The notes beneath the pieces are model-generated. The model saw only the letters and a program-made list of their open reading frames with translations, did no database searches and was not told where the DNA came from. Position numbers and translations under genes: made by a program. Of a DNA stretch of 64,000 nt, positions 19,971 through 30,931 are shown one piece after another; the first letter of the stretch is position 1; every line of letters starts with the position of its first letter. Source of the stretch: Caecitellus pseudoparvulus (taxonomy: Eukaryota > Bigyra: Bicosoecida); the NCBI GenBank assembly GCA_965644315.1, contig CBFFRQ010000042.1, forward strand, positions 661,042-725,041, read 5' to 3'.

Positions 19971-21019
19971 TCAAGACGCGGCGAAGCCACGACTCGTGGC
20001 CTCTGTCGGCATCATGACGCCAGCACGAGTGATGGCGAAGGGCAGTCGCACGCGGGGCGCGCTGGGGCACTTGGCCACGACGACCTCCCGCGTGGAGCCG
20101 GTGGTGTCCAGGAGCAGGCGAGTGTTCACTGCGTGGGACCAGGCAACGCCGAGGGTGGGCGACAGTTCCCCGCCCGCGCGCGTGTGAGCGAGGTTCGTCA
20201 CCAACACGGCGAAGGCGAAGTGCTCGGCCAGGGTTTTGAGGGCTGTGGCGGCGGCCATCAGCGCCTCTTGCCGGGCGACGTGGCCTTCGTCTGCCTTGAC
20301 CGCCCCGGCAATGCTGTCCACGACGACCAGGGCGACGTCAGACTGCAGCACCATGCCTTCCAGTGTGGACAGGACGCCCAGAAAGGCCGGCGCGTCTGTG
20401 GCTGTGAGGATGTGCAGGCGGCGCAAGGCAGAGGCAGCTGCCGCGCCGGCGTCAGCGACGCCGTCAGCAGCCAGCCGTGCCATGGCCATGCGCTCCAGCA
20501 GCTGGGGGCTGAGCTTCCCCTCAGTTTCGATGTACACCACTTCTGTCGCCTCGTGCCCCGGGGCCAACAAGACGGACAGGGCGGTGCTCATGCACCACTG
20601 GGACTTGCCGGCGCCACTGGTGCCAGCCAGCTCCGTCAAGCTGCCGAAGGCGAAGCCATCCCCCAGCACGGCGTCGAGCATTGGGAGGGGTGTGCGCACG
20701 GAATGCGGCTGGGATTTGTACTTGTGCAGCAAATCGGCGGCCTGTGCACCCGTGCAAGTGCAGACAGGGGCGGGCAGGTGGCTCAAACGACGGGCGAAAC
20801 GCGGGGCCGAAACGCACGCACCGACACGACTGGAGGGCAAACTGCAGCTGCCACAGTGCCAAGAGCAGATGCTGCACCGGTGCATGTCAGCTTGGCAGAC
20901 ACCTTCATCATGTCCAGCACGCGGAGGTGCAGGGCATCTTCACACGTTGTGCATCCTGCGCCCAGCAAGTCCGTGACAAGTTCTTGCGGGAGCCCGGCCC
21001 GGCGCACGCTGCGCGCCAT
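19971..21019 (-). CDS. RAD51 paralogue (RAD51B-like)
   Basis: A RecA-fold ATPase of homologous recombination. Exons 20903-21019 and 19971-20741, separated by a 161-nt phase-0 intron, give 295 residues. Exon 1 is a helix-hairpin-helix type N-terminal domain (LPQELVTDLLGAGCTTCEDAL, 21 residues including the helix cap). Exon 2 carries the paralogue linker ADLLHKYK, GSLTELAG, Walker A GTSGAGKS near residue 79, VVYIETEG, and Walker B ALVVVDSIA. The GSLTE motif followed by VVYIETE most resembles RAD51B, but RAD51C/D or XRCC3 are not excluded. The C-terminal beta-strands (TRLLLD..., AITRAGVM) are present. In tandem with the downstream E3 ligase gene, 51 bp apart. Confidence 0.78.
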
Positions 21020-21070
21020 GGGTACGGCAGCGGGCTGCGAACATGTACATTGGCCGCCTTGAGCACCAGG

Positions 21071-22573
21071 TTATGATGGAGGTGGCAGGGCAGTTGTGAG
21101 CAGGAGGCCGGAAAGCGCCCCCTCCTGTGCTGGCAACGGCGCCGCTGGCGCGTGGCCCAAGCGCCCCTTCACTCTGCCCCGCCCCGGCCGCCCCCTGCTG
21201 GCACGCTCCCGGACACCCCCTCCCAGAACAGCCCGACCTCCGATGCTCAAGGGGGCTGTGCTGGGCACTGTGGCCTCCATGGGTGCTGTGGTGGCGCGCG
21301 CAGGTTCAGCTCGTGGCGTGCGCCGCCTCGGCACCAGGCCCGGGAACACCGCACACCCACACTGGCCGCAGGCGTTGCTGGCCATGACGCTGCCTGCCAG
21401 ACACGAAGCATGGGCCGCGTGGCCACACGGCAGGGCCCGCATTCCCCCACCTTCCCGGCTGCACAGTGCACAGGCAACCCTCCCAGCAGCCTCGCCCAGG
21501 CAACGCTGCACGAGGAATTCAGGCAAGGACACCTCAGGCGCCGTCGCGCCGTACCCGTCCAGCTGCAGGAGCAAGTCATAGTCTGCAGCTTGCAGGTCAC
21601 GCCCTTGCAGCGCGAGCAGGGCCTGGCGTGCCTGGGCGGCAGCCGCTTCCTGCTCTGCTTGGCGCGTCGCCGGCGCCCAAGAGGCACTGATGCCGCCAGC
21701 CTGTGCCCGCCGCGGAGGGGCGCTGCTGCACGCAAACGTGTGGTGTGCATGCTTCCCTTTGTGGAAGCACCGGGCGCAGAGGTCCACAGGTGCCTCGGTG
21801 GGGCACTGCGCGCAGCGGTAGCGGCAGCCGTACAACGGGCTGGTGCCGCAGGCACTGCACTTGGTGTGAGGGTGCACGCCCTTGGGCCGCCGCTTGGAGC
21901 CAGCCCTGCGAGCTGCCAGCAACATGTCTTCCACTTGGGCGGGGCTGCCCAGCGCAGCGCGGCACAGGGGGCACGCCACCACCACCTCCCGCCCCGCCGC
22001 CGCGTGCCGAGCCAGGGACAGCACGCACTGCCCATGCATGCTCTTGCCACAGCCCGCCTTGCACCACGTCAAGTGCTGGTCGATGGTCATGTCATCCAGA
22101 CAAATGGGACATGTCTCCCCGTCCTCCAGAGGCCGCCTGGCATGGCCGCTGGCGTGCCGGCGCGCGGCCTTCCCCGAGACTGGACCACCTGCGCCTGCCG
22201 GACCCCTGCCTGCGCGGCTCCCCCGCGCTTCGTACGCTAAGATGCGCTCCAGCGCTGCGTCAGGCAAACCTGCGCCTGACAGAGCCTCTTTGTCGTCCTC
22301 TGGTACCTTGAGCACGCGCCGCAACATGGAGAGCAGGTGTTGGCAGGGGCGGTCAGGTGAGCCACATGAGCTGCAGATGTGTCTTTGGCCAACCTGCACC
22401 TTGACAGAATCACGGACTTCACTGCCAGCTACCTTCACCAGGGTCGCAGCAAGGGGGCCTTGACGCCGCTTCAGTATGAAGGATGCGCTTGGGTCCTGCC
22501 TGCGCAGCGCGAAATGACGGGCGTGCCGGCGTAACGGCAGCGAAACGCCTGGCCTGAGCACGCACGCGGCCAT
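21071..22573 (-). CDS. ZSWIM2: ZSWIM2-like E3 ubiquitin ligase (SWIM-RING-ZZ-RING)
   Basis: A 500-residue single-exon protein starting at the ATG at 22573. Domains in order: a SWIM zinc finger near residues 50-85 (VGQRHICSSCG...CQHLLSML), RING 1 from about 154 (CPICLDDMTIDQHL...HGQCVL...CPLC), a ZZ finger from about 236 (KCSACGTSPLYGCRYRCAQC...DLCARCF...H), and RING 2 from about 373 (CALCSREGGGMRALPCGHAAH...C..C). This exact order is diagnostic of ZSWIM2/MEX, a self-ubiquitinating E3 expressed in testis in mammals and often linked with sperm or cilia. The cysteine/histidine ligands look intact in all four modules. The C-terminal 90 residues are Arg/Pro-rich and disordered. The gene starts head-to-head with the second kelch gene, 256 bp apart. 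Confidence 0.88.
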   Translation of the reverse strand: MAACVLRPGVSLPLRRHARHFALRRQDPSASFILKRRQGPLAATLVKVAGSEVRDSVKVQVGQRHICSSCGSPDRPCQHLLSMLRRVLKVPEDDKEALSGAGLPDAALERILAYEARGSRAGRGPAGAGGPVSGKAARRHASGHARRPLEDGETCPICLDDMTIDQHLTWCKAGCGKSMHGQCVLSLARHAAAGREVVVACPLCRAALGSPAQVEDMLLAARRAGSKRRPKGVHPHTKCSACGTSPLYGCRYRCAQCPTEAPVDLCARCFHKGKHAHHTFACSSAPPRRAQAGGISASWAPATRQAEQEAAAAQARQALLALQGRDLQAADYDLLLQLDGYGATAPEVSLPEFLVQRCLGEAAGRVACALCSREGGGMRALPCGHAAHASCLAGSVMASNACGQCGCAVFPGLVPRRRTPRAEPARATTAPMEATVPSTAPLSIGGRAVLGGGVRERASRGRPGRGRVKGRLGHAPAAPLPAQEGALSGLLLTTALPPPS

Positions 22574-22829
22574 CCTTGCCGCCTGCCACTCAACCACGGC
22601 AGCTGGAGCCCGATTTAAACGTTTCCGTCTTGCTTGGCGTCTCAGTGGCCATAAGGACAGCTGGACGCGCCCTCAGGCATGGGCTTGGGGGGCAGGTTGG
22701 CCTGCGTGTCGCTCCCCACACTGATGTACACTTGCGGAGAATGAAATAAATCCAAGGGCTTGCATCATTCCTTCGTTGGGTCAATGATGTACTTGAGTAA
22801 ATTTTGCACTGGTGCACCCCCTCTCCACC

Positions 22830-24132
22830 ATGCTGAAACGAAGCGTGCTGCTGAGCCTGGCAGCGCTGCTGCACAGTGTGCTGCCGCAATGCACTGCACA
22901 AACATCGGCATGGAGCGAGCTGCAAGCAGCATCGCCGCCATCACCGCGCAGTGGCATGTCAGGCGCAATGGTGCAGGGGCGCCTCATCGTCTTTGGGGGC
23001 TGCTCGTCCTCTTGCTGCTATGGTGAGGCCCCGGCGTGGTGGCGACTCCACCTCTGACGTGGCGTGTGCAGAGCGTACGACAGCCCCCAGCACTGCACGC
23101 AGCACGCTTCCCCGCTCACAGCCCCTCTCTCGGACACATGGGTGTTTGATCCTTCACACCCAGCAAGCTGGGCTCGCATCACGACCGGTGAGCGCGAGAT
23201 CCCACCTGCCCGAGTGTACCACACCGCAGTGGCAGGTGCACACACCGACTACCTCGTCTTTGGTGGCTCCAGCGTGTCGGCGGGCTTCCTCAGTGACTTG
23301 TGGCAGCTGAACGTGACCGGGCCTGCAACGGGCCTGTGGCAGCGAGTGCTGCCCAAGCCCGGGGAGCGCCCTCCTCCGCGCGCAGGCCACACTGCTGCAC
23401 TCTGGGAAGGCCGCATGGTGGTGTTTGGGGGGAGGAATTCCGAGTCAGTGCTGAATGACGTGTGGGTGTATGATGTGGAGGCAAGTGAATGGAGCCAAGC
23501 GCATGCTGGTGGCGCTGCATGCTCGGCAGCTGGCTCCTGCCCATCTCCCCGGACAAACCACGCAGCTGTGCTGCTGGAAGGTGCGTGCTCAGCTCGCGCA
23601 TCATTGTGCAAACAGCCACATAGCCCCCTGTTTTTCATGCCTCGCAGGGGACCTCCTGTTGGTGAACGGTGGCAGCAGCGCAGACGGTACCGACTTGAAT
23701 GACTCATGGCTCCTGCACCTGCCCAGCAGCACGTGGACGCCAGCTCCCTCCATCGCCTCCCCTGCACCTCGGCACGGGCATGCCATGTGGTCTACAGCCT
23801 CGCTGGAGGGCGCGGTGTTGTACGGCGGCCAGGCTGGCACCCTGCCTTCCTCGCCGTTTTGGGGCGACACGTGGGCCTGGTGTGCCAGCAAGGCGGGCAG
23901 CCTTCGGGGCGGCATGGGTGCCCTGGGCTCGTGGGTCAAGGTGCAGAATGCTTCCTATGCCCCGCACGGTGGCGCCCCACAGCCAAGGGCGTACGTCGCA
24001 GCAGCAGGAGCTGCCGGGCGAAACTTGTTGTTTGGCGGCTTCTCTGGGTATCAAGGGGGCCTGAACGACGAGTTGCATCAGGACACGTGGGCGTTGAATG
24101 CTTCCTCTATTCTCAAGCGGGCATGTCTGTGA
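22830..24132 (+). CDS. Secreted kelch-repeat protein
   Basis: Exons 22830-23022, 23074-23580 and 23648-24132 (introns 51 and 67 nt) give 394 residues. The first intron uses the second of two adjacent AGs, which alone keeps frame. The N-terminus MLKRSVLLSLAALLHSVLPQCTAQ is a signal peptide. Kelch blades follow (LIVFGGCSSS, YLVFGGSSVSAGFLSDLW, MVVFGGRNSESVLNDVW, LLLVNGGSSADGTDLNDSW, AVLYGGQAG, LLFGGFSGYQGGLNDEL), so a nearly complete propeller and little else. No EGF modules and no C-terminal membrane segment, unlike the larger kelch gene at 10.9 kb. Probable extracellular or endomembrane-lumen protein; ligand unknown. The ending (SSILKRACL) comes abruptly after a blade, so one further 3' exon cannot be excluded. 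Confidence 0.78.
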
Positions 24133-24348
24133 TCGGCGGGTGCACTGCTGGCGCCAGGTGGGGAGCGCCAGTGTCTCTCATGAGCCTCAAATCGTCTCTC
24201 CCAGCAGCTCACATTCCACAGTCCGCGGTGCTCCGGGCTGTAAGGCTATGCCTAGGTATTTGAATGCACGTGTTGATCCTGGCAGTGGATCTGCACCTGC
24301 AGCAAACGTGTGCTGGAGCTTGCTGCGCGGGGCAGTTCACCGGCGCTC

Positions 24349-25992
24349 ATGGCGGACCCTGAGCATGAGGTGGGTGAAAAGCGAGGAGACGAGCAGGGTC
24401 TATGGGAGTCGCACATGGGCGCCTCCAATGGGGTGTTTGGCAGCCTCGCTGCGCCTCTAGGCGTGTCCATGGGCACGCAGGGGCTTGGCACCGACGGGGG
24501 TTTCGGCGTTTCGCTTGCCAGGTCAAGCGAGATGGGGACCTTCTTGGGGCTCGCAGAGGACCACCGGAGCCTCTCAGGCCTTGGTGCTGGAATGCCAGGC
24601 TCAGGTCCACTTGCTCATCACGCTGCTGCTGCTGACGAGGGCAGCAGCGCCCTAGGCGCGGCTCCAGCCACGAACGTGCTGGTGGAGAGTGGCATCGAAG
24701 TGCAGGAGCATGACGCCGCGCTGCCGTTCATGGGAGTCGCTTCGTGGGACCCGCCAAACCCTGCGCCCGACACGCATTTAGTGTCCGCAGCAGGGCAAGA
24801 GGACACGCCTGATGTGGGCGACAGGACATCTGCAAAGGTTGCCCAAGCAAGCGCTGACGTGCGCGCCGGCGCCGCCCTTGCTGACCGCGAACAACCCGCC
24901 GTGCAGAGCGTGCGGAAACGACAGAAGGCCGGCACCAAGCCCTGTCCCCAGGCTGATCAAGTGGCCACTTCGCAGCCAGAACCAGCGAAGCAGGCACCCC
25001 ATCCTGCCACGCAGCACGTCAAGGGCAAGCGCGCGACAAGCCCCGCCGCAGGCCCAGGCGCGGGAAAGGCGAAGTCTGGTGAGAGAGCAGCAGTGACAGG
25101 CCAGGAGAGTGACTTTAGTGCCAACGTGGCTGGGTTCATGTCTGTGGCTGCCGGCCGCGCGTGGGCCGCCTGTGTGCTGCTGGCGTCCAACTTGGGCAAG
25201 TCCTGCGGGGCACGGGAGCGGCGCCGGGCTGCACACCAGTGCTCAGATGGGCTGTGGCAAGTGCTGGCAGCGTGCATGTTGCCTCCAGTAGCGTTGTTCT
25301 GGACCCTATCCTTCCTCGTGCACGACATGGGCGCCGCACCCCTCGCGCAGCTGGCGCGGCAAGGCAACGCTGTCACAGCCCAAATCATTCTTGGCTCTCT
25401 GCTCGCGTTGCTTGGCGGGTCCATGCTGGCGCAGCCGCTGACGAGAGATGTTATTCGGGGTCTCTGTGTGGAGTATGGCCCCATCCTTGGCGTCTTTGCG
25501 GCACCCACCGTGGTGGGCAGTGGCGAGTGGGGGCGTGCCGCCCCACCTCCAATTCTAGGCGCTGGCCTCCTGGGGCTTGGCGGAGGACGCACGTCCTTCT
25601 TTGGCTCCGCTACTGGCGCACTGGAGCTCTTGCGGGAGTCCCTGCCGTGGCAGGCGACCCTATTCGTCTGCATTTTGCTGTGGCGCTACGCCGTCGCTCG
25701 GCTGGGCTGGCGCATGCTGCGCTCTCCCCGCCGAGCCTGGGCAGCTGCAACTGGCCTGGCTGTGCTGGGAACGCTGGGGGTCTTGCTTGGCCCCGTGCAG
25801 CTCTGGCCCCTTGCCCTTGCCGTTCCGTGCCTGGTGATCTTTGCACAAGGGGCGGCCACCACGGCAGCCCAGCTGGCAGGCTTCACGCCCCTCTGCACCA
25901 CTCCGACGGCCACTGGCCTGGCCATTGCCCTGGCCTGCACCTACAAGCTGTCCCGAGACATTGACACCTGTGCCGAGGCGCTACTTGTGTGA
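24349..25992 (+). CDS. Multipass membrane protein with long disordered N-terminus, unknown
   Basis: A 547-residue single-exon frame starting at the ATG at 24349 (MADPEHEVGEKRGDEQG). The first 255 residues are polar, low complexity and rich in Ala, Gly, Glu and Pro, presumably cytosolic. From about residue 290 there are six to seven hydrophobic segments (VALFWTLSFLVHDM, IILGSLLALLGGSML, ILGVFAAPTVVG, TLFVCILLWRYAVA, AAATGLAVLGTLGVLLG, LWPLALAVPCLVIFAQG, GLAIALACTYKLS). No family recognised; no transporter or enzyme motif stands out. The last four codons overlap the last four codons of the convergent ARL2BP-like gene. Confidence 0.7.
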   Translation: MADPEHEVGEKRGDEQGLWESHMGASNGVFGSLAAPLGVSMGTQGLGTDGGFGVSLARSSEMGTFLGLAEDHRSLSGLGAGMPGSGPLAHHAAAADEGSSALGAAPATNVLVESGIEVQEHDAALPFMGVASWDPPNPAPDTHLVSAAGQEDTPDVGDRTSAKVAQASADVRAGAALADREQPAVQSVRKRQKAGTKPCPQADQVATSQPEPAKQAPHPATQHVKGKRATSPAAGPGAGKAKSGERAAVTGQESDFSANVAGFMSVAAGRAWAACVLLASNLGKSCGARERRRAAHQCSDGLWQVLAACMLPPVALFWTLSFLVHDMGAAPLAQLARQGNAVTAQIILGSLLALLGGSMLAQPLTRDVIRGLCVEYGPILGVFAAPTVVGSGEWGRAAPPPILGAGLLGLGGGRTSFFGSATGALELLRESLPWQATLFVCILLWRYAVARLGWRMLRSPRRAWAAATGLAVLGTLGVLLGPVQLWPLALAVPCLVIFAQGAATTAAQLAGFTPLCTTPTATGLAIALACTYKLSRDIDTCAEALLV

Positions 25993-26710
25993 GGGGGGTG
26001 GGCACTCTGCCGAAGTGCCAGCCGGCAGGTCGGCTGCCTGCCCCACCAGTCCCTGAACCGAAGGCGCCAATGGTTGCTCCCCCACCTCCCCACGCTCAAA
26101 GGCCACCTGCTGCTTGAAGCTGACCATGAGAGACTTGAACTCCTCAAAGTCGCCGAGAGTGAGCAGCACGTCAAAGACGTCCGAGTGCAATTCATCGCTG
26201 CGGGCCTCCAACATGCCCATGAACTCTGCCATGTCGAACCACGGCAGACGAGCGCGCAGCCCGGCATCAATGGCCTCCTCAGTCTGCTTCTGAAACTGCT
26301 GGAACACTGTCGTGTACTCTAGCTTGCTTTCCTCGGCATCCTCGAAAATGCCTGCGTGAGGCACCGTTGTGGTGCAGATGGTGCCTGCCTCACACGCCCC
26401 ACGCATCGCCCTCCGCACTGCAATGAGCTCGACAGAAGCCTTCGTGGTGGTCCCGGAACTCGGGATCCAGCACAAGGTCCTCGAGAGCACCAACTATCTC
26501 GTCAAACTTCTTGTCCTGTGCGGGAGCTCGGCGGCGTGGCACGGCCGCGTTTCGCCCAACGAAACGCCGACGCACTGCTGCCGTTCCTTCCCTTGGGCCA
26601 GCCAGCACTTCTGCAGAGACGTCCATGAGCAGGATGCAAAGTGTTGCGAAAGCCTGTGTGCGGGGCCCCCACTCACCCATGCCGCTCGGCTCCACAGAGG
26701 ACGCAGCCAT
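25981..26710 (-). CDS. ARL2BP: ARL2-binding protein homologue (BART domain)
   Basis: Three exons (26677-26710, 26419-26610, 25981-26351) with 66- and 67-nt introns give 198 residues in continuous frame. The BART fold is recognisable: KKFDEIVGALEDLVLDPEF, then FCRAHC joined to SIFEDAEESKLEYTTVFQQF, then LRARLPWFDMAEFMGML and SDVFDVLLTLGDFEEFKSLM. These match human ARL2BP (FDAVVGYIEDIIMDDEF, EENKLIYTPIF, GDIFDMLLTFTDF). Family members bind ARL2/ARL3-GTP and act at mitochondria and the ciliary base. The N-terminal 45 residues are specific to this protein and Arg-rich; the 34-nt first exon is the weakest part of the model. The stop overlaps the coding end of the convergent membrane-protein gene by 12 nt. 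Start is head-to-head with the repeat-protein gene. Confidence 0.85.
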
Positions 26711-27192
26711 GTTCGAAGGTGTTGAGACGGGCAAACGGTGTTTGGACCGGCAATGCTGGGCTGCTGGGGAGGAGCAAAGCACGTGCAGAGAACCTAGAGG
26801 TTGCATTCACTGGCTGCATGCACTGCAAGTGCACGCAAGGCGGGTCTGGTGGTCGTTATTTTGACAAACTGGTGACTTGTGTGCAAAGCAACTTATTTCC
26901 AGTGCCTCCACGGTAAAGCCACAAAGAACGGATGGCGATTTAGTCACTTGCATGTGCGCTGCGAGCTCAAAATGTATCACCGCGCATGGTAAACTGGCTG
27001 GGGGTACAGCAATGCAGCTCATCTGCTCGACAGTCGCCCTCGAATACCAGTTGCGCTTGCGGGCGCAGTCGGCGGAGGTTGGGCGCAAGGCAAGCTTGGC
27101 CAGTCAGCTTACCGAGCAAGCGGAGAGTGCCCTTCTCGCCCAACCCTTGCAACATTTCGCCGCGCGCTGAGCCAGATCGTTTCTCCTGAAGT
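26711..27192. other. Intergenic region, divergent
   Basis: About 480 bases between two divergent starts. AT content is higher than in the flanking genes. Short frames only, no homology, no repeat and no RNA gene recognised. Confidence 0.4.
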
Positions 27193-30100
27193 ATGCAATC
27201 TGTGCACCTGCTTCCAGTCGATATGCTGGAGGAGCGCGTGGAGCATGCCCGCAGCTTGTTGAAAGTGGGTCGCTGTGCGACACGCCGCTAGAGCGCGGCA
27301 GCACCGTGAACCGCCTGTGCGCAGTCACTCGAAAGGGCAAGAGCTGAGGAGGTGAAGCAAACAGAGAGAGCAACGGAGAGGACCCAGCAGCTGCGGCATG
27401 TTTCTCACTCTCTCCACTCCCTGCTCCGGGTCGCGCTGCAAGCAGCGCTGGTGCGTCTGCAGGCCGAGCGGCGCCAAGCGTCTCTCGGCACTCCTCATCT
27501 CTCCTGCCCGCAGGGAGGCAGAGGGCCAGTCAGCACAAAGGAGGTTCAAACTGAAAGTCCACCTGCGCCAGAGTCTCGTTCGGGACCCCGAACTGCGGAA
27601 GCATCGACTGATCCCGAGCCTGCCCAACAGCAAGCGCCTCGAGTCGCAGCGCCCGGTCCGAAGGTTGCCAACTCGGCTGCCCTTCCCCCCGTACGCACTT
27701 TGGAACCCGCATCACCCGCAAAAGGTACTGCTGCGACCGCAGAAGACTCGACCGCTCGCGCTACACCACCCTTGGAGGCTGACATGATGGAGAGAGCAGT
27801 GCAAGGGCGCATGGCCATCTACGCCCGGTGCAAGGGCATGCACAGCCCACGGGGGCTCCGGCCCTTGAACCCTTCTCCCACTAAGCACGCCGTGACAGTG
27901 GGCGCTCTTCCAACAAGCAGCATGCCGCCGCCGCCCGCTGGCTTGTTCAGTCACTCGCACAGCGCACCCACCGCCGAGTCCACGCTGGTGCTGGAGCCTG
28001 CGAAGCGCAAGCAGCAGGCCTCCAAGCTGCTGCAAGACATTGACGCGATTCGCGCCAACCACTTCAGCCCCCCACCTTCACCATCCTCTGTGGTACCGGC
28101 TGAGACCTTCTCAACTTCCTTGCGAGTTCCCGTTCGGTCACCTGACAACAGCGCCTTGCGCCGACAAGCAGCCCTGGCACGGGCCAAGCCCTTGCCCAAG
28201 GCGCCAACCATCGCCGACAGTTCCAAGAAACCGGCTCATGCCGCAGATTCTGCTGCACCTTCTGGGCCTGCCTCCGGACAAGGGTCTCGTGCAAGGCCTG
28301 GCCACAAAGCGACTTCGGCTCCTCGCGACTTGGCACCCGGCTCACAGGCGACAAAGCCTAGATCGACTGCTGCAGCCCGAGCTTCACCGGTCAAGAAACA
28401 CAGTGGAAATGTTTCCAAGCCGAACCGCGACCCCGCCTCGCGGCAAGTCCACGGCAGTCAGCGAGGCCCAGCCAGACCCCCGCCCGGCATGCAGCGCAAA
28501 GAGCCAAGTGAATCTGCTCCAAGCCAAACGTCCCCTCCCCCATCAAATGGGACAAAGGCGGACTCTGCTGGAGTCTCTTCAAAAGATGCTGCGCGCTTGG
28601 CCCCCGAGCCTGCAGGGACCTCTTCCAGCCCTGGCCCACTTCCAGGAGTGACTGTGCGAAGTGGCCACGCTGCAGAGCAGGCGACAAAGTCATCCCCTCT
28701 TGCGACTGAAGCCAAGGACAGGTCATCAGTCAAGAGTGGCAAGCGCGCCCCTCCCGGCATGAAGCCTGCAACAACAAAGCCTGGTGAATCACCTACCCAA
28801 CTCCAAACGAACGCCAAAAAAGACAGTACATGTGCTCGTCCGCCAGCGCCGGCATCAGGTGGAGCACCGCGGGGGGCTCGTCCGCCAGCGCCGGCATCAG
28901 GTGGTGCACCGCGGGGGGCTCGTCCGCCAGCGCCGGCATCAGGTGGAGCACCGCGGGGGGCTCGTCCGCCAGCGCCGGCATCAGGTGGTGCACCGCGGGG
29001 GGCTCGTCCACCAGCGCCGGCATCAGGTGGTGCACCGGGTGGAGGGCGTCCGCCAGCGCCGGCATCAGGTGGTGCGCCGGGTGGAGGGCGTCCGCCAGCG
29101 CCGGCATCAGGTGGTGCGCCGGGTGGAGGGCGTCCACCAGCGCCGGCAACAGGTGGAGCACCGGGTGGAGGGCGTCCGCCAGCGCCGGCATCAGGTGGTG
29201 CGCCGGGTGGAGGGCGTCCGCCAGCGCCGGCATCAGGTGGAGCACCGCGGGGGGCTCGTCCGCCAGCGCCGGCATCAGGTGGAGCACCGGGTGGAGGGCG
29301 TCCGCCAGCGCCGGCAACAGGTGGAGCACCGGTTGGAGGGCGTCCGCCAGCGCCGGCATCAGGTGGTGCACCGGGTGGAGGGCGTCCGCCAGCGCCGGCA
29401 TCAGGTGGAGCACCGGGTGGAGGGCGTCCGCCAGCGCCGGCATCAGGTGGTGCACCGGGTGGAGGGCGTCCGCCAGCGCCGGCATCAGGTGGTGCACCGG
29501 TTGGAGGGCGTCCGCCAGCGCCGGCATCAGGTGGTGCACCGGTTGGAGGGCGTCCGCCAGCGCCGGCATCAGGTGGTGCACCGGGTGGAGGGCGTCCGCC
29601 AGCGCCGGCATCAGGTGGTGCACCGCGGGGGACTCGTCCGCCAGCGCCGGCATCAGGTGGTGCGCCGGGTGGAGGGCGTCCGCCAGCGCCGGCATCAGGT
29701 GGTGCGCCGGGTGGAGGGCGTCCGCCAGCGCCGGCATCAGGTGGTGCGCCGGGTGGAGGGCGTCCGCCAGCGCCGGCATCAGGTGGTGCACCGGGTGGAG
29801 GGCGTCCGCCAGCGCCGGCATCAGGTGGTGCGCCGGGTGGAGGGCGTCCGCCAGCGCCGGCATCAGGTGGTGCGCCGGGTGGAGGGCGTCCGCCAGCGCC
29901 AGCACCAGGTGATGAAAGGATTTCGCAAGACCCACTAAGTGTTGTGTCTAAGTCAGGTGCTACCGAAGGAAAGAAGGAACCTGGGAGGTTAGCAGAACAG
30001 AAGCAAGACACAGCTCAAACTGTGCAGGCTGCTCTGAACTCTGTGATATCTTCGTTGTCTCGAGGCACCCGTTCTGTCGGGGATCACCACAGCATCGGGG

Positions 30101-30849
30101 AAAAGGCCCTTCTCCAGTCAACACACGGTATCACGCCGCTTCGCCCAGCTCGCTCTCCTTCGCGGGGCAAATCCTCACGACTGAAGCCCAGTCCACACCT
30201 TGGCTTGGCTGCTCGCCAGCGTGCAGCCTCACCCAAGCGCTCGCAACAATCGCCAGAAGTAGCGCCTGACAAAGCGCCCCAGAAACCAAGGCACGTGGCA
30301 CCAGCAGCTGATGTGTCTTGCCAGGTTGAAGTTGCAAGCCGTTTGAGTGCGACACAGAAGCATGTAGCTCCACATGAGTGGGAGTTTGTCAGTCGTGGTG
30401 GCAATATTGGGGACTTGGACGAGCCTTCGCAGCTTGCATACATCGCGCTGAAGCGCAAGCCCTTGCCATCCGCCGCGCATCGTCACGCGTCAGCTCCGAA
30501 GCCTTGGGAAGTCGCAGGGAAAACTCACGGCAAAGGGTTTCAGCGTGGTTTCCCTGCACAAGCATCCAGCACACCAACAGTGCAGACCAAGTCATCGCCC
30601 GTGCGCAAGAGCCCGTTTAAGTCCAAATCAACACCACCTCCACGCTGGGCAGGGGGCTCTGCTGTGCCTCAAGGAGGCGAAGCTGTGACACCCCATGGAG
30701 CAGACACCCCATCCAAAGCAAGTCCGCGCACACCCCAGCTTGACAAGCCCCCAAGGGGTAAGGTGGGCATTTCACCAGGCGTGGCAGTGGTTGCGCCTGC
30801 AGCTGCTAAGCGCGAGTGGCTGCGTCGACGAGTTCAGCGACGAGGGTGA
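27193..30849 (+). CDS. Pro/Ala-rich repeat protein with N-terminal coiled coil
   Basis: Exon 1 (27193-27264, MQSVHLLPVDMLEERVEHARSL...) joins exon 2 (27325-30849) across a 60-nt phase-0 intron and gives 1,198 residues. Without exon 1 the long frame has no ATG near its start, and the join yields a continuous helix (ARSLLK then SLERARAEEVKQTERATE), so the model is self-supporting. Residues about 70-530 are disordered, basic, Ser/Pro/Ala-rich. Residues about 530-885 are about 25 tandem copies of the 14-mer RPPAPASGGAPGGG, with early copies reading RGA. The C-terminal part is basic and disordered; a short more ordered segment (HEWEFVSRGGNIGDLDEPSQ) near residue 1060 may be a binding motif. No family recognised. 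A cytoskeletal or scaffold role is possible but not shown. Stop is 82 bp from that of the convergent gene. Confidence 0.7.
28838..29910 (+). repeat. 42-bp coding minisatellite, about 25 copies
   Basis: In-frame tandem repeat with consensus beginning cgtccgccagcgccggcatc and encoding RPPAPASGGAPGGG. Copies differ by few substitutions: a block of the first four to five carries cgcgggggg in place of cgggtggag, and others carry GTT for GGT or gca-aca for gca-tca. Variants are interspersed in a way that suggests unequal exchange or slippage. Five of the six reading frames are open throughout, so long shadow frames on both strands should not be taken as genes. Confidence 0.97.
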
Positions 30850-30931
30850 GGCAGCCCTGTTGCAACCCAACAGGAACGACGCCGTGGTATTGTCGGCAAC
30901 ATGCAGCATGCATTGTGGGCTCCATTGGTGG

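Noticed and set aside
22573-22597. Earlier start of the ZSWIM2-like gene at 22597
   Set aside because: That codon is GTG; the first ATG is at 22573 and fits the family better.
28838-29910. CRISPR-like array
   Set aside because: Direct tandem units without unique spacers, coding in frame, in a eukaryotic chromosome.
28458-30011. Long frames on both strands across the 42-bp repeat (360-517 codons)
   Set aside because: They exist only because a 42-bp unit without stops repeats in phase. The plus-strand frame belonging to the larger gene model explains the region.
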